From Propionivibrio dicarboxylicus (GTDB lineage: Bacteria; Pseudomonadota; Gammaproteobacteria; Burkholderiales; Rhodocyclaceae): 64,000 nt of DNA. Below the pieces are notes generated by a model, which saw only the letters and a list, made by a program, of their open reading frames with translations, did no database searches and was not told the origin of the DNA. The stretch covers positions 26,785 through 90,784 of the forward strand of contig NZ_FNCY01000008.1 of the NCBI RefSeq assembly GCF_900099695.1, written 5' to 3'. The number at the start of each line of letters is the position of its first letter. Position 1 is the stretch's first letter. Positions 34,681-43,568 of this stretch are shown one piece after another. The position numbers and the translations under genes were made by a program.

Positions 34681-34986
34681 GCCGAGGACTTGCCTGTGAG
34701 CATTTGCTTTTAGTGTCCGCACTACTTCATGAAACGCGACATGGACCGACTCCCGAGCAAGGACAAATCAGGAGTCGAGGCATTCAGCTAGCAAACGGGT
34801 TATCTCGATGATCGGAGGCTTTGTTGTAGCCCTACTAGCATAGGGACATACAACCACTTTTCGCGAGCATATGCTAATAACCCACCAGGCTTATCCATCG
34901 ACGGTCGACAAGCCTGGGCGGCTGGTAAGGCTCTGCAGCGCTTTTTCAATACACGGCTTGGTATTGCACCTAGAGTCTACGCGGAC

Positions 34987-35262
34987 ATGGTTGAGCGCTT
35001 GTGCGAATCGGCGGTTGAGGTCGGCGCAGAAGTGATCGAAGCGGCCAGGAACGAATCACGCTGGCGTTCGGTTGCCAAGCAGATGGTGCATGCCTGGAAT
35101 GAAGGCATGGTATCGCTGCGTGACCCTAAGAGGTCCGTGGAGCTTCGGGGCTTGGATACTGCAATTGCCGCAGCTTGTTTTTCCGAACCAGAGCCCCCGG
35201 AACAAACCCATGTGACGATCGGTCGCTCTGAACTACTGGCTCCACAGCAGCGCAAACGATAA
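34987..35262 (+). CDS. Hypothetical protein, possibly 5'-truncated
   Basis: The 91-residue frame from the first ATG is not assigned to a family. The same frame is open back to 34792 and stays protein-like (GTYNHFSRAYANN, AWAAGKALQRFFNTRLG) but has no start codon there, so the gene may have lost its 5' end. Helical segments such as VERLCESAVEVGAEVIEAAR loosely recall phasin-type proteins; this is weak. It sits between a MITE and an EAL-domain relic, a region of decayed genes. Confidence 0.35.
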   Translation: MVERLCESAVEVGAEVIEAARNESRWRSVAKQMVHAWNEGMVSLRDPKRSVELRGLDTAIAAACFSEPEPPEQTHVTIGRSELLAPQQRKR

Positions 35263-35375
35263 TTTTTGAGATACTTTCATTATCTTGGGATTGGCTTTTT
35301 AGCCGATATGACAGATAAAAGTATCGAGGCTTTCCAAAACCTGAATTTGAAAAGCCGAACATCGGCAAGCTCGTC

Positions 35376-35460
35376 TTAGACTCGTTCGATAAACGAGTCG
35401 AATGCTTCGATGGGTAGCGGCCGACTGATGAGGAAACCCTGGTAGGCACTGATGCAAGAC
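35376..35460 (-). pseudogene. C-terminal relic of an EAL-domain phosphodiesterase
   Basis: On the minus strand, before a TAA at 35376-35378, the frame reads CISAYQGFLISRPLPIEAF and then DSFIERV. This matches the conserved end of EAL domains (AQGYLFSRPLP). Nothing recognisable as the rest of the domain lies upstream, so only the last 25-30 codons remain. The rest of 35263-35793 holds no gene I can support. Confidence 0.6.
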
Positions 35461-35793
35461 GTCACATTGCGCTTCGGTCCCTTCCTACGACCTCGTCGGC
35501 AGATAGCGGTATAAGATTCGACATCAAGTCCCCTCTCAGTCTTGTAGCTGATTCTCCAAGCACGGTTCCGGAGCTGGAATATCCCACCCGCAAATGAATA
35601 AAGAATAGCAACGATAGTTCCATACGAACTTTCGGTGAAACCATATCGTCATAAATAGTAGTTAATATTCTCCGGCTCATATCTCAATGGGATTTGATTC
35701 ACGTGCTCTAGGACATCCATCGTTGTCGCATACACATTACGACGTACTGCACGTCGCCTTTGGTGTTTTGATTTCGTCGCATACTAAGTCTTC

Positions 35794-37434
35794 ATGAAAC
35801 CACTCTCCATCGCTCAACGACTCATTGTTCTGATCTTGATCGCTTTTGTCGCGCTACTGGCGGTCGGCGCCGTCGGCTTCTATGCCACGTTGAATACGAC
35901 CCGGAGCATTCAACACATTCAGGATAAGAATATTGCCGCCATTGAGAAACTGGGTGATGCACGGCAAGCGTCCATGCTGGTCCGCGTATATTTCTATCGG
36001 CTTGTACTGGCGAAGGACCCGACCGCTAGAAAGCAGGCCAGCGACAACATCCTCGAATTCCAGGCCGCTGTCCGCCAGGCCTTCGCGGACTACGAACAAG
36101 TCGTCGTCGGAGACCAGGACAAACAACTTTTCGAGCGCGACAAAGCGCTCGTCGGCGCGTATTTCGGCATCGTTGGTCGCGCCATCGACAAGGTACTCAA
36201 GGGCGAATTCGACGAAGAGTACGAAAGCATCCTGGCCGAGGGCGCCGCGGCCAGCACCGCAGCCAGAAAAGCCATGGACGAACATGTTACGTTCAACAAA
36301 ACGGATTCGATGGTGTCAGTGACCGAAGCCATCGAAAACGGACGGCAGGCCGGGCATATTGCGTTGATGACCTTCCTGTGCGGCTCGGCAGTGCTGGTCG
36401 GCTTTGGTTACTGGCTGTTCAGAGACATACAGGGGGCGCTTCGGCGGATACAAGCCGTCATGGCCCATATCGCCGGTCATCTCGATTTCACCGTTCGCGC
36501 GGACTCAACCCGGAATGACGAGATCGGACAGGTCAGCCAAGCACTAAACGATTTTCTGACCAAGCTCGAGCGCAGTCTGATATCGATTTCGCGTCGCGCA
36601 ACTTCCGTATCGAATTCGGCCGGCCAGATGGCGACTACGGCTAACCAGGTGGCTACCGCGTCTCATCACCAGAGCGAGGCGGCGTCGGCGATGGCCGCAA
36701 CAGTCGAGGAAATGACGGTAAGTATTAATCATGTCGCCGACCGGGCACAACAAACGAGTGTGTTCGCTAGCGAAGCGAATCGCCTCGGCGCGGACGGCGA
36801 ACGCCTGATCGACCAGACGACACAGGAAATCCGGGAGATTGCGACAAAGGTGGATGACGCGGCGGAACTCATCCATGGGCTGGAACAGCACAGCCAAAAA
36901 ATTGAAAGCGTCATTCAGGTCATCAAGGACATCGCCGACCAGACCAACCTTCTGGCGTTGAATGCAGCGATCGAGGCCGCCCGCGCCGGAGAGCAAGGAC
37001 GCGGATTCGCGGTCGTCGCCGACGAAGTCAGAAAGCTCGCGGAGCGGACCTCCTCCTCGACGCAGGAAATCGCCGAGACGATCGGCGCCATGCGATCGAG
37101 CACACTGGACGCCGTTGCCAGCATGGAGCGGGTCGTCAGCAAGGTTGGAAATGGCGTCAACTCGTCGCAACAAGCAAATGGTCTGATGAGGGAGATCAGC
37201 GAGGGCGGCCAAGGTGGCGCGACGATGATGCGGGAAATTGCCAACGCGATCCACGAGCAGGGTGCGGCTACCAACAGCATCGCCGTTCAGGTCGAACGCA
37301 TCGCCCAGATGTCGGAAGAAAGCAGCGCGGCGGCGCAAAACAGCGCCCAAGCCGCCAAGGATCTCGATGATCTTGCTGCCGAAATGCAAAGAATCGTCAA
37401 CGCCTATCGTCTTTCCGAGGAAAGTGCCGAATGA
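35794..37434 (+). CDS. Methyl-accepting chemotaxis protein
   Basis: The 546-residue receptor has TM1 ([25 protein letters not shown]), a four-helix-bundle type periplasmic ligand domain (about 35-185), and TM2 ([21 protein letters not shown]). HAMP follows (about 210-265), then a long cytoplasmic hairpin with the conserved tip [20 protein letters not shown] and [15 protein letters not shown]. It senses small molecules in the periplasm and controls a CheA kinase. No chemotaxis gene is immediately adjacent, so it may feed a pathway elsewhere. No C-terminal CheR/CheB pentapeptide is evident. Confidence 0.93.
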   Translation: MKPLSIAQRLIVLILIAFVALLAVGAVGFYATLNTTRSIQHIQDKNIAAIEKLGDARQASMLVRVYFYRLVLAKDPTARKQASDNILEFQAAVRQAFADYEQVVVGDQDKQLFERDKALVGAYFGIVGRAIDKVLKGEFDEEYESILAEGAAASTAARKAMDEHVTFNKTDSMVSVTEAIENGRQAGHIALMTFLCGSAVLVGFGYWLFRDIQGALRRIQAVMAHIAGHLDFTVRADSTRNDEIGQVSQALNDFLTKLERSLISISRRATSVSNSAGQMATTANQVATASHHQSEAASAMAATVEEMTVSINHVADRAQQTSVFASEANRLGADGERLIDQTTQEIREIATKVDDAAELIHGLEQHSQKIESVIQVIKDIADQTNLLALNAAIEAARAGEQGRGFAVVADEVRKLAERTSSSTQEIAETIGAMRSSTLDAVASMERVVSKVGNGVNSSQQANGLMREISEGGQGGATMMREIANAIHEQGAATNSIAVQVERIAQMSEESSAAAQNSAQAAKDLDDLAAEMQRIVNAYRLSEESAE

Positions 37435-37993
37435 CGACAGTTTGTGCCCGGCGTTGCGGCGCATATTGCGCCTGCTGAGTGCCCCCCGAACCTGTCAGTC
37501 TCCAATATCTCGGCCCAGACCTTCGTCGGTGTGACGACTCTGGCATGCGGCGGATACATCAAGGCACCCGAGGCCGGCGCGCTAATCTACGTCAGCGGCT
37601 GGCGCCAAGTTCGTCGGCGGTTCTCGACTCCCCTGTACAGCGACGGGCATCTTCCCGACATAGAACAACCCGCTGTCGATGACGGTAATCGGAAAGCACC
37701 TGGCATGGAGCGGATTCTCGAGACGCTGGAGCGATTCAGGCATCTCACCAACAAGAACATCATCCGGCATTCCGGATCCGGGAATTACGGCCCTGTTGTT
37801 CAAGCTGGCGACTATCTCTTGACAAGGTCATTGATGCACAAACCCCACTGAACTCATCAATCAAGTGTTCAGGAGTCTCGCCACTACCGAACAAGCGCTT
37901 TTCTCGGGCAAGACGCCACGATAACAAGAACGTAATATTTTGTTGCTATTGTCACTCGTCCGCTATTTTCTCTCGTATGCTTGTTGATTCGTG
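37435..37993. other. Intergenic region without a supported gene
   Basis: Open frames occur on both strands (plus 37444-37851; minus 37582-37803) but they overlap each other, lack ribosome sites and match no family I know. Decayed coding sequence is possible. Immediately before the next gene the DNA is A+T-rich (37930-37970), a plausible promoter position for the GGDEF-EAL gene. Confidence 0.35.
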
Positions 37994-40357
37994 ATGGTCG
38001 AGCCATTCGATTCTATTTTTCGCTGGCGCTCCCGCGAGAAATTCCGCTGTTCAATCGCGTTGGACGGATGGACCGGCATGCTCATCCTCTCGATAGGCAT
38101 CGCCGTAGTGTTTTTTGCCTTCGTTTGGGGGTTAGTGAAAAATACCACCCAACGCGAGGAAGATATCGCCCTGCAAGCAGCAATCCGTCGCAATATCAAC
38201 ATCTCGACCATTGCAAAAGCAGACCTTGAGCAGGTGATCAGCAAGACTAAGGCATTTTCCAATCTCGCCATTGCCTTGCTTAACGGCAATCGATCCGTCG
38301 CTGGCCATCTCAATCCGACAGCGAACGGTGATCAGGAATACCTGCGAATCGTCGTGCTGGACCAGTCGGGCAAACTGATCCATTCATCCGCGCGTCAGGT
38401 GACCGAAGTGATGGCTGAGGCGCTCACCAAAGAAATTGTCCCGGCGTTCCATAAGGATCCGGAATCCCGGGATGTCCTCGTTGGCCGACCAGACCGTAAC
38501 GATTCGTGGCGCGTCCCGCTTCTCCTCAAATTACCCGGACAAGGCGAAGAGCTGGGATATCTCGTCGCAGTTTTGGACTTAGGATACTTTCTCCGGCTAT
38601 TTAAGGACATCGATATTGGCCATGACGGCCGTATCGAAATCATCGGGACAGATGGATTTCAGTTCGCCGAATTACGCAGGGGAACGCTGTCATCGGGACG
38701 GAATTACCGTGATAGCGATTATCAAGAGCGGATTCTGCGACACCCGACCAGCTTTGGTACTGTCAAGCGTCCAGGCGATGATGGCGAAAGTATCTACGCA
38801 GCATATCGGCTTGAAAATTTTCCTTTGATCATAGCGACCACAGTTAGTGTTAGCGAAGTGCTCGTCGCTACTAAGGAACGACAAAAATATGTCGAGAGGA
38901 TTGCCGTTCTCGCCTCGATCGCTGTCTTGTTGGGTACTGTGGTGCTCATTAGAACAACGTACGGAAGGCGGAAGATCCAGATGGCGCTGGAACGTTCCCA
39001 GGCGGAAAATAGCGAGTTAATACGACAGTTGGAAGAAAAATCGCAGCATGCCTACAAGTTGGCTTCACATGATCATTTAACTGGTCTTCCAAATCGCATG
39101 CTGTTTACCGAATTCGCTGCCGCACACTTGACTCGAGCACGGCGAAGCCAGCGATATCATGCAGTATTTTTCGTCGATCTCGATCATTTCAAAGCGATTA
39201 ACGATACGTTGGGCCATCGGATTGGCGATATCCTGCTGCAAGAAGTTGCCAAGCGTTATCGCGCCAGCTTGCGGGAATCAGACCTCGTCGCCCGTTTTGG
39301 CGGAGATGAATTTGTCATGTTGATCAATGATATTGAATCGATTGACAGCATCGGGAAGATTGCGGAGAAAATCTTATCCACCGTCAAGGATCCATTTCTC
39401 GACCTGGACGGGCACAATCTCGAGACGAGCCCGAGCATAGGCATTGCCATTTGTCCCCAGGATGGCGAAAACATCGACGTGCTGCTAAAGCATGCGGATG
39501 CCGCAATGTACGTCGCGAAAGCCGCCGGGCGCGGAACCTATCGCTTCTTTGACGAAGGGCTGAATAGAAAATCCGGTTACGAGTTGGAACTGCTCCGGGA
39601 CATGCGCCATGCCATCCGGGTGGGAGAATTCTTTTTGCATTTCCAACCCCGGGTGGAGGCTTACGGCTATACACTCAGCGCCCTGGAAGCATTGGTGCGG
39701 TGGCAGCATCCTCGATTCGGGTTGATTTATCCGAACGATTTCATTTCCATTGCAGAGAAAAACGAATTGATCATACCCTTGGGGCAACTCGTCATCGAAC
39801 TGGCATGCGATCAGATCGTTGATTGGCGGCGAAGGGGGATCCCCGCGGTGCCGATTGCGGTGAACATCTCGGCCAAACAGCTGAAGAGCGGGGAATTTGT
39901 CGGCAAGTTCATCAGTACGCTGGTTGCCCGTGATGTTCCTCCACAGCTCATTGAAATCGAGTTAACGGAAAGTTGCTTCGTCGAAGATATCGACGACATT
40001 TCCGGGAAACTGAAAGAAATTGCCGCCTTGGGCATCCGTATCTCGATCGACGATTACGGAACAGGCTTCGCGAATATCGGACATTTGAAAGAGTTCGCTG
40101 TGCATTCCATCAAGATCGACCGGTCATTTGTCCGCGAAATAAACAATACTACGAACGACGCCATCATTGTTGACTCAATCATTACGCTGGCACACAAACT
40201 TGGTTTGTTCGTCGTCGCCGAAGGCGTTGAAACGAAAGACCAGTTGACCCATCTGAAATCCGTCGGATGCGATCAATTCCAAGGTTATTATTTCCATCGC
40301 GCAGTGCCTGCAAAAGACATTGAAAGCGTCTTGAAAAACGGAAAATTTTTGCCATGA
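37994..40357 (+). CDS. Membrane GGDEF-EAL c-di-GMP enzyme with periplasmic sensor
   Basis: TM1 (about 30-50) is followed by a Cache-like periplasmic domain, TM2 (about 300-318), a short coiled coil, a GGDEF domain with RFGGDEFV near residue 435, and an EAL domain with LEALVRWQHP near 564 and DDYGTGF near 685. An I-site RESD lies five residues before GGDEF, so product inhibition is expected. Both domains keep their key residues, so it could make and degrade c-di-GMP. The 3' end overlaps the start of a PhnD-like binding-protein gene (ATGA), which suggests the binding protein supplies the periplasmic signal. The start is ATG 37994 or the preceding GTG; no ribosome site is clear. Confidence 0.9.
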   Translation: MVEPFDSIFRWRSREKFRCSIALDGWTGMLILSIGIAVVFFAFVWGLVKNTTQREEDIALQAAIRRNINISTIAKADLEQVISKTKAFSNLAIALLNGNRSVAGHLNPTANGDQEYLRIVVLDQSGKLIHSSARQVTEVMAEALTKEIVPAFHKDPESRDVLVGRPDRNDSWRVPLLLKLPGQGEELGYLVAVLDLGYFLRLFKDIDIGHDGRIEIIGTDGFQFAELRRGTLSSGRNYRDSDYQERILRHPTSFGTVKRPGDDGESIYAAYRLENFPLIIATTVSVSEVLVATKERQKYVERIAVLASIAVLLGTVVLIRTTYGRRKIQMALERSQAENSELIRQLEEKSQHAYKLASHDHLTGLPNRMLFTEFAAAHLTRARRSQRYHAVFFVDLDHFKAINDTLGHRIGDILLQEVAKRYRASLRESDLVARFGGDEFVMLINDIESIDSIGKIAEKILSTVKDPFLDLDGHNLETSPSIGIAICPQDGENIDVLLKHADAAMYVAKAAGRGTYRFFDEGLNRKSGYELELLRDMRHAIRVGEFFLHFQPRVEAYGYTLSALEALVRWQHPRFGLIYPNDFISIAEKNELIIPLGQLVIELACDQIVDWRRRGIPAVPIAVNISAKQLKSGEFVGKFISTLVARDVPPQLIEIELTESCFVEDIDDISGKLKEIAALGIRISIDDYGTGFANIGHLKEFAVHSIKIDRSFVREINNTTNDAIIVDSIITLAHKLGLFVVAEGVETKDQLTHLKSVGCDQFQGYYFHRAVPAKDIESVLKNGKFLP

Positions 40358-41235
40358 TTCTTGCCATTTCTCGTTTCGTAGCCGTCAGTGTCGCCGTGTT
40401 CGCAGGTCACGCCATGAGCGCGGAATGCGACAATCCGACGACGCTTAACTTTCTCCTGATTCCCCAAAGCAACGCTGACAAGGGCGTTTCAGCGATGCAA
40501 CCGTTGTTGGCAGAACTGGAAAAGGAAACGGGGAAAAAAGTCAAAACCAATATACCGCCTTCATATGGCGCAGTGGTCGAGAGTCTGCTGGCAGAAAGTA
40601 CGGACATCGCCATGCTTGGTCCTGCTAGTTTCGCCAGTGCCATGTCCAACGGAGCCGCCATCCAAGTTTTCGCCAGCTATTCTGCGAAAGCGGGGCCATT
40701 CCAAGACGAAGGGCCGTATTACCACTCCCTGTTGGTGGTGCGCAACCGCTCGCAATTCACCAGCATAGAGAAACTGAAAGGATCCACGTTGAGTCTGGTG
40801 GATCCTCTAAGTACGTCCGGATCGGTTATCCCGAGGCACTTATTTTCTCCAATGATCGGCGGCTCTCTCGAGAAATACTTCGGCCGCATCGTCTATACCG
40901 GTGGGCATGACAAATCAGCCGCGGCTGTTCTCGACGGACGGGCTGACGCGGCCTTTGTATCGACGCTTCTCCTCTCGGAGTTTATTCGCGAAGGTAAAGG
41001 CATTGAAAATGACTATAGAATATTGTGGAAATCCGAGCCCATTCCGCTCGACCCATTCGTCTATAGAACGCGTTTGTGCGCACCGATCAAAGAAAAGATA
41101 CGTAAAGTGTTTCTCACCGCAACGGAGAACTCCCACAAGGCGACGCTACAGTGGTTGAACGCCAGCCGTATTGTCGCCTTCAGCGGGGAAAATTACAGGA
41201 CCATAAGCCAGATCATGCAGAGTCTGCCCAAATAG
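40354..41235 (+). CDS. PhnD-like phosphate/phosphonate-type periplasmic binding protein
   Basis: The 293-residue exported protein (signal peptide ending in HAMSA) has the PhnD/TauA-like features LNFLLIPQSNADKGVSAMQPLLAELEKETG, STDIAMLGPASFASA, STLSLVDPLSTSGSVIPRHLF and GRADAAFVSTLLLSEF. Such proteins normally serve an ABC importer, but no permease or ATPase is here. It is translationally coupled to the GGDEF-EAL gene, pointing to a sensory role in which the loaded protein controls the membrane c-di-GMP enzyme. The ligand is unknown. Confidence 0.82.
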   Translation: MILAISRFVAVSVAVFAGHAMSAECDNPTTLNFLLIPQSNADKGVSAMQPLLAELEKETGKKVKTNIPPSYGAVVESLLAESTDIAMLGPASFASAMSNGAAIQVFASYSAKAGPFQDEGPYYHSLLVVRNRSQFTSIEKLKGSTLSLVDPLSTSGSVIPRHLFSPMIGGSLEKYFGRIVYTGGHDKSAAAVLDGRADAAFVSTLLLSEFIREGKGIENDYRILWKSEPIPLDPFVYRTRLCAPIKEKIRKVFLTATENSHKATLQWLNASRIVAFSGENYRTISQIMQSLPK

Positions 41236-41528
41236 GAATCAACTCGCCGCAGCATGTAATTTAGGTCGAGTATTTCAATGGCACAACTCTGAAAGGATAG
41301 ATCCCTTCCGGTCACCCGTTCGGCGTTTTCAATCTTGGCGAAGTGCATCCATGAGTGCTTATTGCGCAATAAAAGCGATTATACGTAGTTGAGTCTATCG
41401 ACTTCAGCAGATGTTAAAGTGCTGGTTTATTAAACTCGAAGAGGGATACTGAGTGTGCTGTTTGAATGAGCACGACGACAAATGCCTTCGTTGTTATATA
41501 GCAAATCGTAGGACAATCGACATTTTAT

Positions 41529-41945
41529 ATGGAAACAGCCAAGCTAGCAGACCTGAGAGAAAAACTGGATATTGCTCAAGCGATCATGGATGCCGATCAT
41601 CAGCGTTGCAATCGCTTGGTCGCGCAAATGATAGAGCTGAGCAGTTTCCCAAACATGCGATTTGAAATATTCGGAGAACTGGTTCAGGAATTAAAGCAAT
41701 ACGCACTCTCTCATTACGCTCGGGAAGAATCATTCATGGAGATTTGCGAATTCCCGGGCGCGGCAGAACACAAACGCGAACATGCACAGCAGTTGAACGA
41801 AATATCCAAAATTTCAGTTGCAGTCATGCGAAATGACCAGCCCGCTGCCCATCAACTGATGCTGTGTATTTTCGCGACTTGGCAAAAGCACAGGGATAAT
41901 CAGGATATCAAACTCAGTGATTTTATTTGTGTGCTTGAGCATTAG
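41529..41945 (+). CDS. Bacteriohemerythrin
   Basis: The 138-residue single-domain hemerythrin shows the di-iron ligand pattern: DADHQRCN, HYAREESFM, EHKREHAQ and a final HRDNQDIKLSDFI. It binds O2 reversibly and may deliver or sense oxygen. It lies about 290 bases after the PhnD-like gene with no gene between (41236-41528 shows nothing else), and upstream of a second, degenerate hemerythrin and the chemosensory cluster. A link to oxygen-responsive signalling is plausible. Confidence 0.87.
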   Translation: METAKLADLREKLDIAQAIMDADHQRCNRLVAQMIELSSFPNMRFEIFGELVQELKQYALSHYAREESFMEICEFPGAAEHKREHAQQLNEISKISVAVMRNDQPAAHQLMLCIFATWQKHRDNQDIKLSDFICVLEH

Positions 41946-42314
41946 TCGGAAAAGGTCATCAGACTACGAAGCTAACAGCAGATGCGGAGCCTTTTTTCCA
42001 TCTGACAGTCCGTGGTGTGACCAACGGCTAACCGGCGTTCAGGTTATTTCAAATAAACACAACATCAGCCAGACCAACCTCAATCCGGAGGTTTGCACCA
42101 TAGCAGACAAGTTTGCGCATCTTGCTTTTCACGGCGGCGACAACAAACAAATTCTCTATCGCGTCACGTGACGATTTCTGCTGAGTGATGCCTCTAAACA
42201 AATGATCTCTTAGGCTGACAACCCGCCCGACTACAATAAGTTTGTTTCCCATAATCCTGTGACAATAAACTGTTTAGCGCGCTTGCGTTGTGTTCAATGT
42301 TGAAGATACCAACA
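41946..42314. other. Intergenic region between convergent hemerythrin-type genes
   Basis: This lies between the convergent genes at 41529-41945 and 42315-42728. Short frames on both strands have no ribosome site or family. I see no clear terminator hairpin and no RNA gene. Confidence 0.4.
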
Positions 42315-42728
42315 TCAATGACGAAAAGATTGCATATGGCTTTTAAGATCGGTGCTGAGCTCCGAAAGATGTCTTTCCATTTCAGCACCAATTTGGTCAT
42401 ATATTTCAATAGCTGTCTGGTTTCTTCCCTTGAGAGAGTCGATATGAATGTTGTAGAAAATATCTCGAATTTTTCGGTGGCTAGCCAAATAGCGCTGTTT
42501 CACCGAGTTCGGTAATGTAGTGACTCCGAGCATTTCCTCTTCACGTAGGAAATAAGTATCTGCGGCATTGACCAGCAGCCGAAATCTTTCGATAAAAGTC
42601 TGACTGGTGATCGTGTGTAATGGGCTCAGTTCGAGCAATTTGACCAGTCGGATCAACTCGTCACAGTTCTCGTACAAGTTGAGATGTTTGCCGGTGACGA
42701 TATGCGCGTGGCGTTCCTGTGTTCTCAT
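42315..42728 (-). CDS. Degenerate hemerythrin-like protein
   Basis: The 137 residues follow the hemerythrin helix pattern but key ligands are altered. The second-helix motif reads YFLREEEML (Tyr in place of the usual His), and the third has only one of two His (LASHRKIRD). The last reads ERHLSELSTD, where the HxxxxD aspartate is replaced by Ser. It may bind one metal or none and act as a regulatory partner of the intact bacteriohemerythrin. The ATG at 42728 is preferred; the frame extends five codons further. Confidence 0.6.
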   Translation of the reverse strand: MRTQERHAHIVTGKHLNLYENCDELIRLVKLLELSPLHTITSQTFIERFRLLVNAADTYFLREEEMLGVTTLPNSVKQRYLASHRKIRDIFYNIHIDSLKGRNQTAIEIYDQIGAEMERHLSELSTDLKSHMQSFRH

Positions 42729-42944
42729 CAGAGAATCTCCCATTTATAGGATGCCCGACTAGTCTTGCATTCGATGATGTAAAAACGATGACAAACATAT
42801 TTCACGCGCTCGATTCGGCCGTGTCGAGCGCATCGTTTCGGTCTGTTCTTAACCAATTTGCAACATGGCATCGCTATGCTCATTCGATCGAATAAAGATT
42901 GATAGCGATTTGTGATCGCGTTCGCTGCGATCGGTGAGTTACAT

Positions 42945-43568
42945 ATGGACACCACTCATAACACACAGCAGGACCGGGCAGCGTCCGTGGCGTTGCCAAT
43001 CAAAGAAAAGCTGAGCGAACTGGTTCGCTACGCCTCGATTACGCGAGCGAAAACGCAAGCGAATGCGGAGTCAGTCGTGATCGGGGAGATGGAGTCTTCA
43101 TTTCAGTCGGGACGGATTTTGGCGCCTCACATGGCGTTCATCCTGATATCCGGCGAAACGATCCGAATTACATTCAAGGCGCACTTTAGTATCAGGTCGG
43201 CAAAGAGACTGGCTTTCCGGATTTATGGAGGAGCTTCTGCAGAGCAGATTCGCGAGCGCCAAGCAATCGATTTCGTTAAAGAATACACCAATCTGGTTGC
43301 GGGCAATCTGGTAACCAGGCTCAGTAATGTAGGTGTTGAGGTCGGAATTAGCCTGCCTCTCGCGACAAGCGGTTTCTACGAGGTTTTCGCAGACTATATC
43401 GATAAGCAGATCCCGACCGTTGCGTGCAGCGATTTTTGGGAGTTGGATGTCGATGGGTACAAACTGTACTGCAGCGCCCAGTATGAATTTCTCAGCATCG
43501 AACGGCTCGCGAAACTTGCCGATGTTGTTGTTGAAGAGGAAGACGATGAAGAGATGGATTTCTTATGA
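42945..43568 (+). CDS. CheX-like chemotaxis phosphatase-domain protein (first copy)
   Basis: The 207-residue protein has a CheX/CheC-type fold. The helix IDFVKEYTNLVAGNLVTRL carries the ExxN phosphatase motif (E-Y-T-N), and the strand segments MAFILISGETIRITFKAHFS and FWELDVDGYKLYCSAQYEF flank it. CheX proteins dephosphorylate CheY-P. The C-terminus is acidic and ends DEEMDFL, like two later proteins in this cluster. The start at ATG 42945 fits; the frame continues 11 codons upstream. The 3' end overlaps the PAS-GGDEF gene (ATGA). Confidence 0.65.
   Translation: MDTTHNTQQDRAASVALPIKEKLSELVRYASITRAKTQANAESVVIGEMESSFQSGRILAPHMAFILISGETIRITFKAHFSIRSAKRLAFRIYGGASAEQIRERQAIDFVKEYTNLVAGNLVTRLSNVGVEVGISLPLATSGFYEVFADYIDKQIPTVACSDFWELDVDGYKLYCSAQYEFLSIERLAKLADVVVEEEDDEEMDFL

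Noticed and set aside
34492-34722. 76-codon minus-strand frame across the MITE
   Set aside because: It runs through both inverted repeats and is a by-product of the element.
37444-37851. Possible 135-codon gene after the chemoreceptor
   Set aside because: It overlaps another open frame on the other strand and shows no motif or ribosome site; decayed DNA is more likely.
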